Origin: a virus
Strand: one strand, 5' to 3'
DNA length: 20,906 nt
IMG/VR virus record: IMGVR_UViG_3300009177_000787
Span: 1-20,906 of that record
Part shown: positions 8,268 through 15,076 of the stretch, in pieces
Numbering within the stretch: position 1 is the stretch's first letter
Layout: every line of letters starts with the position of its first letter
Translations under genes and position numbers: made by a program
The notes under the pieces: generated by a model
Database searches by the model: none
What the model was told of the DNA's origin: nothing
Seen by the model: the letters and a program-made list of their open reading frames with translations, nothing else

Positions 8268-8527
8268 ACCGCGTCCAGAAAAAGTGGCCGGCGACCCCGT
8301 CGGAATGGCAGGAAGCGGTCGACCTGTCGTGCGGTCTTCGTGCCCTGGCCAACTGCAAGATGTATGGCCTATTGGCGAACGGTCCTGAAATCGACCACGA
8401 CCGTTGCGACCAGTTAATCGCGGAAGGGAAACGCCTGGGGATCGGCCCTTCGAAGCCGATTCCTGAACTGGCCGCGTACGTGGTGATGGCGTATAACCGA
8501 ACGACCGAAGAGGATCAGACCCAATGA
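8264..8527 (+). CDS. Conserved small phage protein, function unknown
   Basis: This 87-residue protein has GGAGGAG 5 nt before its ATG and overlaps the RecT gene by ATGA. The pattern WPATPSEWQEAVDLS, then YGLLANGPEIDHDRCDQLIAEGKRLGI, matches a family I recall from many phage early regions and prophages, without known function. It looks all-helical, with no catalytic motif or membrane segment. Its place right after RecT suggests a link to recombination or replication, which is inference. Confidence 0.65.
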   Translation: MNRVQKKWPATPSEWQEAVDLSCGLRALANCKMYGLLANGPEIDHDRCDQLIAEGKRLGIGPSKPIPELAAYVVMAYNRTTEEDQTQ

Positions 8528-9237
8528 CCCGCGCCATCGTCGACGATGATTTCCGCAACTGGCCCCCGCGACCGGAACCGCTCGAGGATTGCCCCGTACG
8601 GCCCGCGTTGAAGGACATTCCAATCCGCATGATGGACCTGCCGACCGACCGGGGGTTTCCGGTCCCCTGGTTCGTCGACTGGATCGACGGGACCCCGGAG
8701 TTCCGGCTAATGAACGGAGAGAAGTGGAAACGGGCGGTCCGCGAAAAACTGTGCTGGGTCTGCGGGAAGAAACTGGGGGCGTACTTGTGTTTCGTCCTGG
8801 GTCCCATGTGCGGGATTACCCGGACCACGTCGGAACCCGCGTGCCACCGGGAATGCGCCAGATGGTCCGCCCGGTTCTGTCCGTTCCTATCCCGGCCCCA
8901 CATGATGCGGCGGGGTCAGGAAGAACTGGCGGCGGCGGGGGCACAAAGTATGGGCGGGACCGGCTTATCGCGGAACCCCGGGGTCGTTCTGCTGTGGTCC
9001 GCCCGCGACTACAAAGTATTCCGGCCCGAAGGGGGCGGCATGTTGATCCAGGTCGGGGACCCGCTCGAGGTGGAATGGTGGGCCGAAGGGCGGAAAGCGA
9101 CCAGGGACGAAGTCCAGGAAAGTATCCGCACCGGGTTGCCCAGTCTTCAGGAAGTGGCGCGGCAGGAAGACGGGGCGATGGAAGATTTGAGTCGCCGGGT
9201 CGCGGCGTTCGAACAGTATCTGCCGCAGGAAGTGTGA
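8524..9237 (+). CDS. Cys-rich phage protein, paralogue of the gene at 18261
   Basis: This 237-residue protein contains LPTDRGFPVPWFVDW (39-53), DGTPEFRLMN (55-64), CWVCG (77-81), FVLGPMC (90-96), ACHRECARW (106-114) and FCPFLSRP (118-125). Cys77/80, Cys96, Cys107/His108/Cys111 and Cys119 could hold one or two zinc ions. The family is widespread in temperate phages as a protein of unknown role. The C-terminal half (KVFRPEGGGMLIQVGDP, VEWWAEGRKATRDEV) is also characteristic. A second, diverged member lies at 18261-18863. It overlaps the previous gene by ATGA. Confidence 0.7.
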   Translation: MTRAIVDDDFRNWPPRPEPLEDCPVRPALKDIPIRMMDLPTDRGFPVPWFVDWIDGTPEFRLMNGEKWKRAVREKLCWVCGKKLGAYLCFVLGPMCGITRTTSEPACHRECARWSARFCPFLSRPHMMRRGQEELAAAGAQSMGGTGLSRNPGVVLLWSARDYKVFRPEGGGMLIQVGDPLEVEWWAEGRKATRDEVQESIRTGLPSLQEVARQEDGAMEDLSRRVAAFEQYLPQEV

Positions 9238-9243
9238 CGCGGG

Positions 9244-9480
9244 ATGAACGATGACGTCCGCCCATCATTACGTTTCATTCGTCGACGTCGCGACCATACA
9301 TTGGCGGCATCCACATTAATCATCCTGGCCCAGAAGCTCATAAAAACGGGCGGGGTTGAACAGGCCGCCGCCGCATTACAGGAAGCGAAGGAACAGATAG
9401 ACGATCTTGATTCCGAACTGGCTCAAGAGGAAGAGACGCTGTGGGCGAAGCAGCGAACGATAGCGAAGGGGAAGGGGTGA
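9244..9480 (+). CDS. Small coiled-coil protein, function unknown
   Basis: This 78-residue product has a basic N-terminus (LRFIRRRRDH) followed by a long helix from about residue 20 to 72 (ALQEAKEQIDDLDSELAQEEETL) with heptad character. No strong ribosome-binding site precedes the ATG, which lies 6 bp after the previous stop, so translation is probably coupled. It ends one base before the ATG of the HNH gene. The strong helix and placement within the operon support a real gene; the role is unknown. Confidence 0.55.
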   Translation: MNDDVRPSLRFIRRRRDHTLAASTLIILAQKLIKTGGVEQAAAALQEAKEQIDDLDSELAQEEETLWAKQRTIAKGKG

Positions 9481-9481
9481 A

Positions 9482-10021
9482 ATGGCGCGGCGGCAAAACG
9501 CATGGAAGCGTCCGCTACCCTGGGTTCCGCCGCCCGCGCCCCATGCGAATCCGCCATTTCAGTACAACCTGTTCGACTGGGGCAGAACGATGGAATGTGA
9601 GCGAGAGAAAATCCTGGGAAAGTATTGGGACAGTGAGGTGCCGTATGTCACCGGAAACCTTGAACAAGAACTGGCGCGGCTACCGGGGTTCGTCGCGAAG
9701 ATTCTGGAACGGCGTTTTAACGACCGAAGATGGCGAACACTTCGCAAACAAGTTTATGCCCGCGATGGCGGACGGTGTATGGTCTGCGGTGGCGATTTAA
9801 CTGGGGACAACGCGGTGTATTGGGAATGCGGCCATATCATTGATCGGTTTTTGGGCGGTCCCGACCACATAAATAATCTGGTCGTCATGTGTATTACCTG
9901 CAACCGCCTGAAGCCACCAACCAAGACCCGGGACGAATATCTGGCCTGGGCCGTCAATGGCGGGCCGATTATGGAAATCAGCGCGGAGGTCAGCCGCCGT
10001 TGTTTGGAAGGACTGGCATGA
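9482..10021 (+). CDS. HNH endonuclease
   Basis: The domain lies at about residues 82-145 of 179. WRTLRKQVYARDGGRCMVC leads to Cys99 and Cys102, then CGHIIDRFLGG with the active-site His118, then HINNLVVMCITCNRLK with Asn132 and Cys137/Cys140. This is the McrA-type HNH pattern with a structural zinc held by the four Cys. HNH proteins cut DNA with a single metal ion. An unusual Pro-rich N-terminus (KRPLPWVPPPAPHANPPF) precedes the domain. AGGGG before the ATG overlaps the previous stop. The gene sits in the early operon, not next to a terminase, so a packaging role is less likely than recombination, homing or defence. Confidence 0.88.
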   Translation: MARRQNAWKRPLPWVPPPAPHANPPFQYNLFDWGRTMECEREKILGKYWDSEVPYVTGNLEQELARLPGFVAKILERRFNDRRWRTLRKQVYARDGGRCMVCGGDLTGDNAVYWECGHIIDRFLGGPDHINNLVVMCITCNRLKPPTKTRDEYLAWAVNGGPIMEISAEVSRRCLEGLA

Positions 10022-10040
10022 ACCATATTCGGAGGACAAA

Positions 10041-10196
10041 GTGACCGACACCTGGAAGGAACACGCGTACGCGGCGACCGTCGACATCGCGGCGGCGTAC
10101 GTCGGGAAGGACGACCGTCAGGTCCTGGGCCATCTTCGGGACGCGGCGGACAACATTTACCGGGCGATAGAGGCCGTCGAGGAAGAGAACCAGTGA
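10041..10196 (+). CDS. Small protein, function unknown (GTG start)
   Basis: The start is GTG with GGAGG 5 nt upstream. The 51-residue product is mostly helical (VDIAAAYVGKDDRQVLGHLRDAADNIYRAIEAV) and acidic at its end. The stop overlaps the next GTG (GTGA). It is short, but the ribosome-binding site, codon use and coupling to both neighbours support expression. Confidence 0.6.
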   Translation: MTDTWKEHAYAATVDIAAAYVGKDDRQVLGHLRDAADNIYRAIEAVEEENQ

Positions 10197-10399
10197 TCCT
10201 GGACCGCCAGATCCGTAAGTCCCCGCCGGGGGACACCGGCCATTGTTATTGCGGTCTGCGGGCGGCGTACGTGGCGACGGTGAACTATGAGCGGAAGAAC
10301 CGCTTCGGTCTTCGGGACGTGGGGACCCAACGCAACAACCTGTGCTCGATTCACGGGCGGGTTTACGCGTCCCGCCACAAGCTGGAGGTGAAGCCGTAA
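10193..10399 (+). CDS. Small Cys/His protein (GTG start)
   Basis: This 68-residue basic protein starts at GTG overlapping the upstream stop. CYC (18-20) and a later NLCSIHG (Cys51, His54) could bind zinc between a long basic hairpin (VNYERKNRFGLRD). Its stop TAA shares a base with the next ATG (TAATG). No family is recognised. Confidence 0.55.
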   Translation: MILDRQIRKSPPGDTGHCYCGLRAAYVATVNYERKNRFGLRDVGTQRNNLCSIHGRVYASRHKLEVKP

Positions 10400-10575
10400 T
10401 GAACGATGACGAAAAACGGCAAATCATGGCCGATCTGGCCGTTTTCATGGGCACGACTGAGGAAGAGGTCCGCGCCACGTTCCTCCGTGCCGTCCGACAA
10501 TCAGCGAAGGACCGCGAATCCCTTGAACAAATTAACGACCGCGAAAACGCGGAAGATTCGACGGAGCCGAAGTGA
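10399..10575 (+). CDS. Small acidic helical protein
   Basis: This 58-residue protein has GGAGG about 12 nt before its ATG. Residues 4-45 appear as helices (DDEKRQIMADLAVFMGTTEEEVRATFLRAV) and the C-terminus is strongly charged. It is coupled on both sides (TAATG upstream, GTGA downstream). Function unknown. Confidence 0.55.
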   Translation: MNDDEKRQIMADLAVFMGTTEEEVRATFLRAVRQSAKDRESLEQINDRENAEDSTEPK

Positions 10576-10799
10576 TCCGCCTATCAATGGCCAGGGCGAC
10601 CGCGTGCGAAACGGCGAAGACCGGGAAGTGCCGGTGCCGGTGTGGCGGAATACTTCACGGGAAGAAACGGGGGGATGATCCCGCGTTCTTCGAAGGTCTG
10701 CCGAAGGACGACCCCCACTTCGCGAAACCGAAGCGGGTGCGGAAACCGCGGATTCTGAAACGGGACCGCGTTCCCCCGCTGTTCGAAGGGATCGTATGA
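10572..10799 (+). CDS. Small phage protein with CRCRCGG motif (GTG start)
   Basis: This 75-residue protein starts at GTG overlapping the previous stop. The motif TGKCRCRCGGILHGKKR (17-33) matches a small phage family I recall, in which closely spaced Cys and a following His may bind zinc. Residues 36-50 (DPAFFEGLPKDDPHF) and a basic tail (KPKRVRKPRILKRDR) also fit that family. No function is established. A TTG or ATG inside the N-terminus could serve as an alternative start. Confidence 0.6.
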   Translation: MIRLSMARATACETAKTGKCRCRCGGILHGKKRGDDPAFFEGLPKDDPHFAKPKRVRKPRILKRDRVPPLFEGIV

Positions 10800-11275
10800 G
10801 CATCGAAGTCACGTTGACGTGGTACGAACACCAACTGGCGGCGTTCTGCGGAATTATGCGGATTGTCGAGTCCAAGCGGGGGAACCTGGGGAACCACGTC
10901 GACATGAACGGGGACCAGAACCTGAACGACATTCAAGCGGCGGCGGCGGAACTGGCGGTCGCCAAGGCGTTGAACCGTTACTGGGTCGCGGGCGTCAACA
11001 CGTACACCATGCCCGACGTTGGCCGCAACATCGAAGTCCGCTGTACGAAATATCCGAACGGGAAGCTGGCGATCCGCGACCGGGACCAGGACGACCGGCC
11101 CTTCGTTCTGGTTCGCGGGATCATTCCCACGTTTGAGATTGTCGGGTGGATTTACGCCCGGGACGCGAAACAGGAACAGTGGAAGGAAGCGATGACCTGG
11201 GGCGAGGCTTACATGGTCCCCGAAGACGCCCTTCGCCCGTTCCCGCTGAAACCGAATGGAGAACCGACCATATGA
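10796..11275 (+). CDS. PD-(D/E)XK-like phage protein
   Basis: This 159-residue protein overlaps its neighbours by ATGA on both sides. IQAAAAELAVAKALNRYW (46-63) gives a helix with Glu52. YTMPDVGRNIEVRCTKYP (70-87) gives Asp74 and Glu80-x-Arg82, followed by FVLVRG and FEIVGWIYARDA strands. This matches the helix-strand-strand order of restriction-enzyme-like nucleases, with Arg where a catalytic Lys is usual (Lys85 and Lys90 are nearby). I recall similar phage proteins without assigned role. Nuclease activity is an inference and the protein could be an inactive fold member. Confidence 0.6.
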   Translation: MSIEVTLTWYEHQLAAFCGIMRIVESKRGNLGNHVDMNGDQNLNDIQAAAAELAVAKALNRYWVAGVNTYTMPDVGRNIEVRCTKYPNGKLAIRDRDQDDRPFVLVRGIIPTFEIVGWIYARDAKQEQWKEAMTWGEAYMVPEDALRPFPLKPNGEPTI

Positions 11276-11652
11276 CCCGCACGATCTGGGTCGAACTGTT
11301 CGACGGACCCTGGCCGGGAAGTGACGAAGCCGCGATCGCCGCGATGGCGACGGAGATCCGCGCCTTGCGGTTGTTGTCGGACACCATCGTAACGACCGCC
11401 CTGGACGAAATGAACGCCCACCGCGATTTCGACGAGATCCAGCGGGCGCACGATCTGGTCGGCCAGTACTGCGTCGAAATGGAGGATGACGAAACTTTCA
11501 AGTTCGTTTCCGCGTTGTGTTGGGTTCTGCGGCACGACCACAACAACCAGTTCGCGAAAGTTCTGGCGATGGTCGAGTCGCGGATGGAATACCTGGGTTT
11601 CCACGTGATCAAGTTACCGGACCTGCGGAAACCGGGGGACGGGGACAAATGA
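11272..11652 (+). CDS. Conserved-looking protein, function unknown
   Basis: The start ATG overlaps the previous stop (ATGA); the frame is open 42 codons upstream, but those lie within the previous gene. The 126-residue acidic product is largely helical (TEIRALRLLSDTIVTTALDEMNAH and FKFVSALCWVLRHDHNNQFAKVLAMVESRM). There is no metal-binding or catalytic signature and no membrane segment. Position within the early operon is the only clue to its role. Confidence 0.55.
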   Translation: MTRTIWVELFDGPWPGSDEAAIAAMATEIRALRLLSDTIVTTALDEMNAHRDFDEIQRAHDLVGQYCVEMEDDETFKFVSALCWVLRHDHNNQFAKVLAMVESRMEYLGFHVIKLPDLRKPGDGDK

Positions 11653-11861
11653 CCAGGGCGACGTCCGGTAAAGTGCCGGTTCCCGGTCCTGCGGTGACCC
11701 TGGCGGGTCTGGCCGACCTGGGGCCGTCGAAAGACCCACGAACCCGGCCCGGGGCGCAAGACGGGGACGCTGGCCCCCAGGACCTGGGCACGGGGCAGGA
11801 ACCCCGGCAGGTCCCTTGCGGGGTCCGCCGCCGGTCTAAACCGGAGGTGGCCGTCAAATGA
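11649..11861 (+). CDS. Small Pro/Gly-rich protein, doubtful
   Basis: This 70-codon frame is linked to both neighbours by ATGA overlaps, and GGGGGACGGGGACAA precedes the ATG. The product is low in complexity (Pro, Gly, Asp, Arg) with no predicted structure. The coupled spacing and strong third-position G/C argue for translation. It may be a fast-evolving or decaying gene. Confidence 0.4.
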   Translation: MTRATSGKVPVPGPAVTLAGLADLGPSKDPRTRPGAQDGDAGPQDLGTGQEPRQVPCGVRRRSKPEVAVK

Positions 11862-12112
11862 CCCACACCGACCGCCAGGGGTCCCCAGGTCGGGCCGAAT
11901 TCCTGGAACGCCACTATACCCTGGCCGAACTGGCGACGGCGTGGCACGTGTCCAGGGCGACCCTGGTCCAATGGTTCAGGGACGAACCCGGGGTCATCAG
12001 ATACGGGACTGGAAAGCTGAAAAAGGGACGCCAACGAATTCATGTTTCGTTACGCGTCCCTGAAAGTGTCGCACGCCGGGTTTATAAGACCCGGACCGGA
12101 CGGGAGATTTAA
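11858..12112 (+). CDS. Helix-turn-helix protein, possible excisionase
   Basis: This 84-residue protein contains YTLAELATAWHVSRATLVQWFRDEPGVIRYG (20-50), a MerR/excisionase-like helix-turn-helix followed by a wing, then a basic stretch (KLKKGRQR) and SLRVPESVARRV. GGAGG lies about 7 nt upstream of the ATG, which overlaps the previous stop. It is the last gene of the rightward operon. Its stop overlaps that of the leftward integrase gene by 4 bp. Xis proteins commonly sit beside integrase genes, so a recombination-directionality role is plausible; a transcriptional regulator of similar fold is the alternative. Confidence 0.65.
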   Translation: MTHTDRQGSPGRAEFLERHYTLAELATAWHVSRATLVQWFRDEPGVIRYGTGKLKKGRQRIHVSLRVPESVARRVYKTRTGREI

Positions 12113-13323
12113 CTGGCGGCGGCGATGGGGAACCGATACGCCAGAACCCGGGTCGCTTTCGACATTCGTTCGCGATATCCTGGCACGAGTTTCATATAAT
12201 GTTTCTGCGTAATCTTCACGTCGGAGTGACCCAGTGCCTGGGACACCGTGAAGATATCGGTTCCGCCAACCAACATGTTGATGGCGAAAGTATCGCGGAA
12301 TTTATGGCAGGTCCCCTTGATTCCCGCGACCGTCAGAACCCGCAGGACCAGTTCGGTCGCCGCCACGATTCGTTGTTTGTAGTGCGGCATCAGGTCGGAG
12401 AATTCTTTGTCCCCGTCCCGCAGGGACTGACGGGCGTCCCGGTAATCGTCGACCGCGTCTGGTTGGAAGAAATAAACCCGGGTCTTCGGAAGTTTCTTCA
12501 GTGCGGCGATCGCCGGTTCCTGCAGTTCCGGCGGCAGACTGATCGGGCGGCGGGTCTTGATCACGAAGTAATCCATGTTCCCTTCGGGGGTCAAGTATTC
12601 CCGTTCGCAGAAGGTCGCGTCACTGATCCGCATCCCGGTAAACAACATCAGATAGATGATGGCCCGCGCCCGGTCGCGGACGTCGGCGGGCATCCGTTCG
12701 ACGGCGGCGAATATCTGGGTAATCTGGTCCGGGGTGAAGGGGGACCGGGTGGTTCCCGATTTCCGCGACCCGTTCAACAACGTACTGTCTTCGGTCGGCG
12801 TGAAGGTCAACCAGCGGCGGTCCCGGCGGCAGAAATTGAAGAATACCCGCAGGTGGGTCAGCCGACCCGCCGCCGTATTCCGTTTCCAGTCCCGGTTCGC
12901 GTCGAAGTACTGGCGGACGTGAGTCGCTTCCACGTCCCGCAACAGAACCAGTTCCTGTTTCGCGGCGAACTGGCCGAAGTGTTCGACCGCCCGCCGATAC
13001 AAGGTCTGGGAACTGGTCGACAGTCCCTTGCGGGTTTCCATGAATTCCTGGATCGCGTATTCCAGGGTTTCGGCCCCGGCTTTCCTGGTGACCAGGACCG
13101 GACCGGCGGCGTTGTGGCCGTCCTCCAGGTCGTTCTGTCGCCGTTCGGCGGTCGACAACGTCCTGGTGTCCAGGGACTGGCGGATAAACTGTCCGCGAAT
13201 CTTCCCGTGAATCCACAAGGGACACTCGCAGTTCGTCACGTTATTCGGCTGACCCGCGACAGGACAGGTCGCGGCGTGGCGGCGGTAAATGGTCGTTTTC
13301 GTTTGATTGGTTCGTTTGGTCAT
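12109..13323 (-). CDS. int: Tyrosine recombinase / phage integrase
   Basis: This 404-residue protein carries the full tyrosine-recombinase catalytic set: Arg232 in FTGMRISD, Lys256 in VIKTRRP, His340 and Arg343 in CHKFRDTF, His366 in LGHSD and the nucleophile Tyr376 in QKHYMK. A SAM-like core-binding domain occupies about residues 85-170. The N-terminus (residues 16-40) has His16, Cys20, Cys32 and Cys34 before PLWIHGKIRG and RQSLDTR, a zinc-like arm-binding segment of a type I associate with Acidobacteriota and Planctomycetota-type integrases. It catalyses site-specific integration and, with a helper, excision. It is the last gene of the leftward operon, starting with leader AAAGGAAACTGAAATG. 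No attP could be identified. Confidence 0.93.
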   Translation of the reverse strand: MTKRTNQTKTTIYRRHAATCPVAGQPNNVTNCECPLWIHGKIRGQFIRQSLDTRTLSTAERRQNDLEDGHNAAGPVLVTRKAGAETLEYAIQEFMETRKGLSTSSQTLYRRAVEHFGQFAAKQELVLLRDVEATHVRQYFDANRDWKRNTAAGRLTHLRVFFNFCRRDRRWLTFTPTEDSTLLNGSRKSGTTRSPFTPDQITQIFAAVERMPADVRDRARAIIYLMLFTGMRISDATFCEREYLTPEGNMDYFVIKTRRPISLPPELQEPAIAALKKLPKTRVYFFQPDAVDDYRDARQSLRDGDKEFSDLMPHYKQRIVAATELVLRVLTVAGIKGTCHKFRDTFAINMLVGGTDIFTVSQALGHSDVKITQKHYMKLVPGYRERMSKATRVLAYRFPIAAAS

Positions 13324-13336
13324 TTCAGTTTCCTTT
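13319..13336 (-). promoter_or_regulatory. Translation leader of integrase, variant of a repeated element
   Basis: On the minus strand the sequence is AAAGGAAACTGAAATGAC. It matches the leaders at 15057-15076 and 15290-15309 at 16 of 18 positions. AAAGGA is the ribosome-binding site, and its distance fixes the ATG at 13323. Confidence 0.6.
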
Positions 13337-13344
13337 CTCCGTTA

Positions 13345-13719
13345 TTACTTCCACAAACATCCGCAGTCCGCCCGACCCCGAAAGGTCGGCGTACCGCACA
13401 CGGGACACGAATCGGCGGGTTCGGCGGCGACGGTCGGGGCGTCCGACGTTTCGACGACACCGGCCAGATCCTTCCAGTCCCAGGACCAGTAACTGTCGGT
13501 CCCCCAGGGTCCCGCGTGATCCCCCAGGTCCCGCAACTTCGCACCGAACAGGTCGAAGGTGCAGTAGTCCGAATGAAAGGACGTCGGACCGTCAATGTAC
13601 TCGACCCCGAACCAGTGATCCCGCACGTACGTCTGAAGGTCGGCCAGGGTCTTAAAGGTTCGGATGGCCGGGTTTCCCCGGCCCTCCTCGCGAACGTGAA
13701 TGGTGTAGGTCCGCTTCAT
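13345..13719 (-). CDS. Protein with C-terminal zinc ribbon, function unknown
   Basis: This 124-residue protein starts directly after the TAA of the upstream gene (TAAATG on the minus strand), with GGAGG 8 nt before the ATG. The N-terminal 90 residues are a compact, aromatic-rich domain (YTIHVREEG, DHWFGVEYIDGP, DSYWSWDWKDLAGVVE) that I do not recognise. A Pro/Ala linker leads to CPVCG (105-109) and a terminal CGC (118-120), which form a short zinc ribbon. It lies between the Lys-rich gene and the integrase. Confidence 0.65.
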   Translation of the reverse strand: MKRTYTIHVREEGRGNPAIRTFKTLADLQTYVRDHWFGVEYIDGPTSFHSDYCTFDLFGAKLRDLGDHAGPWGTDSYWSWDWKDLAGVVETSDAPTVAAEPADSCPVCGTPTFRGRADCGCLWK

Positions 13720-14847
13720 TTACTGAACCTCCACGACCAACGCGTCCCCGACGACCTTCACCGGCAGGTCCTGCGACTTTTTATCCCAGGTCGTCTCCTT
13801 CAACAGTTTGGAAACCCCGATCTGAGAATGGCGGACTTCCAACGCCCCGGCGGCGGCCTTGGTGGGGGTCAGGGTTACTTTGTTCTTGGTGACAACGACC
13901 TGGACGAACGGCAGACCGTTCAGCAGGTCAGCGGCGGTCTTCGTGAAGTACAGGACGCCCTTCGACAACAGTTTGATAACCGGGACCCCGGGTTCCTTCG
14001 GCTCCTTCGATTTCTTGGCGGTCTTCGCGACCTTCGGGGTCTTTTCCTTATTGACCTTCCGTTCCCGTTTCGCGGCGGTCTGGAGTTTCTTCAGTTCCGC
14101 GTCCTTCGTCTCGACCGGGGTCCGCGACTTGATCAGGATCGCGGCCTCTTTCGCCAGGGACTTCAGATCGCGGACCGAAAGGATCGCAACCGATCCGTCC
14201 TTATACAGGACCGACCGCATCTTTCCTTCGCCGGAAACCCGGACGGTCGCGGGTTCGTTGGTTTCCCGGTTCAATACGACCATCTCGACCCCTTCGCCCT
14301 TCGTGTCGGCGGCGGCGGTCTTCGGGGTCTTCGGTGTCTTCGGTGTCTTGACCTTCAACGCGGCGGTTGTGGTCTTGGCGGAAACCTTGGCGGTCTTCGC
14401 GGTCTTCGTGTTCTTCGCAGTGGTCTTCATGGTGTCGTTTTCCTTTTCTGTTTCGTTCTGTTCTTCGTTGCCGCCGGTGTAATCGACCGGCTCGACTTGG
14501 TGTTCGTAACGGGCAAGAACCGCCATCCGATTGTCGCGGACGGTCGGGTTACTGAACCGTTCATACTGAACTGGTTCGTTTGGGTTCGTGATCTTCACGG
14601 CGAACGGCCACCGGAGATTCGGTCCCAGGTATGCGGGGGACGTCAATTCCCCCCGCGTGAATTCGGTCGTTTCATAGAAGGGGACCGCCGCTTTCTTGCA
14701 GGTCCTGCAGGTTTCACTGACGGCCTTTTGTCCGCAGGTCTTACACCGAACTTTTCCGCCGTGGTTGACGGTCTTCGCACCCCGGGCGGTTTTACAAGGG
14801 ATACAGTTGGTCTGGCCGTGTTTCTGGCATCCGGTCTGTTTCGCCAT
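13720..14847 (-). CDS. Zinc-ribbon and lysine-rich two-part protein
   Basis: The start at 14847 lies one base after the upstream stop (TAACATG) and has no ribosome-binding site, so re-initiation is likely. Of 375 residues, the first 50 hold CQKHG, CIPC, CKTCG and CRTCKK zinc pairs. An unrecognised domain and an acidic linker (NEEQNETEKEN) follow. Then comes a Lys/Thr/Ala tract (TAKTAKVSAKTT, KTPKTPKTPKT) like histone-H1 tails, a strand-rich middle, a second basic tract and an unknown C-terminal domain. The basic tracts suggest DNA or RNA binding. An internal ATG at 14430 with AAAAGGA 10 nt upstream could yield a separate 236-residue product lacking the zinc part. The gene may be a fusion of two genes. 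Confidence 0.7.
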   Translation of the reverse strand: MAKQTGCQKHGQTNCIPCKTARGAKTVNHGGKVRCKTCGQKAVSETCRTCKKAAVPFYETTEFTRGELTSPAYLGPNLRWPFAVKITNPNEPVQYERFSNPTVRDNRMAVLARYEHQVEPVDYTGGNEEQNETEKENDTMKTTAKNTKTAKTAKVSAKTTTAALKVKTPKTPKTPKTAAADTKGEGVEMVVLNRETNEPATVRVSGEGKMRSVLYKDGSVAILSVRDLKSLAKEAAILIKSRTPVETKDAELKKLQTAAKRERKVNKEKTPKVAKTAKKSKEPKEPGVPVIKLLSKGVLYFTKTAADLLNGLPFVQVVVTKNKVTLTPTKAAAGALEVRHSQIGVSKLLKETTWDKKSQDLPVKVVGDALVVEVQ

Positions 14848-14848
14848 G

Positions 14849-15061
14849 TTAGATACACTCGCAGTGGACAGTACGTCCGCAGATTTCGCAACCTTCGCCG
14901 TCGGCCAAAGTGCAATCACAGTCAGGTAATGGTTGTTCGCAGATTCCGCACACCGGGACCATTTGGTGTACTTTGTGGCGGGCCGTTTTCCCGCAGGACT
15001 TACACGGACTGTTGTAATAGTGGTAAGCGGTCGGCGGTTCGTAATGGTGGTTTGTGGTCAT
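14849..15061 (-). CDS. Small Cys-rich zinc protein
   Basis: This 70-residue protein contains ten Cys in pairs: Cys20/23, Cys38/41, Cys48/50, Cys58/61 and Cys67/69, after a Tyr/His-rich N-terminus (NHHYEPPTAYHYYNSP). It could bind two or more zinc ions, as in double zinc-ribbon adaptors. The start is fixed by the repeated leader AAAGGACTCTGAAATG. Its stop lies one base from the next ATG. Function unknown; protein or nucleic-acid binding is likely from the fold type. Confidence 0.7.
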   Translation of the reverse strand: MTTNHHYEPPTAYHYYNSPCKSCGKTARHKVHQMVPVCGICEQPLPDCDCTLADGEGCEICGRTVHCECI

Positions 15062-15076
15062 TTCAGAGTCCTTTAT
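15057..15076 (-). repeat. 20-bp translation-leader repeat, copy A
   Basis: On the minus strand this reads ATAAAGGACTCTGAAATGAC and is identical to copy B at 15290-15309. It contains AAAGGA and the start codon of the gene at 15061. Its TAA is also the stop of the gene upstream, so the two genes are translationally linked. Confidence 0.8.

Noticed and set aside
10018-10044. Eight-codon ORF between the HNH gene and the next gene
   Set aside because: Too short to support; the following GTG with GGAGG explains the region.
12076-12094. Hairpin CCGGGT/ACCCGG near the convergent gene ends as a bidirectional terminator
   Set aside because: No T tract follows on either strand and the stem lies within the coding part of the HTH gene.
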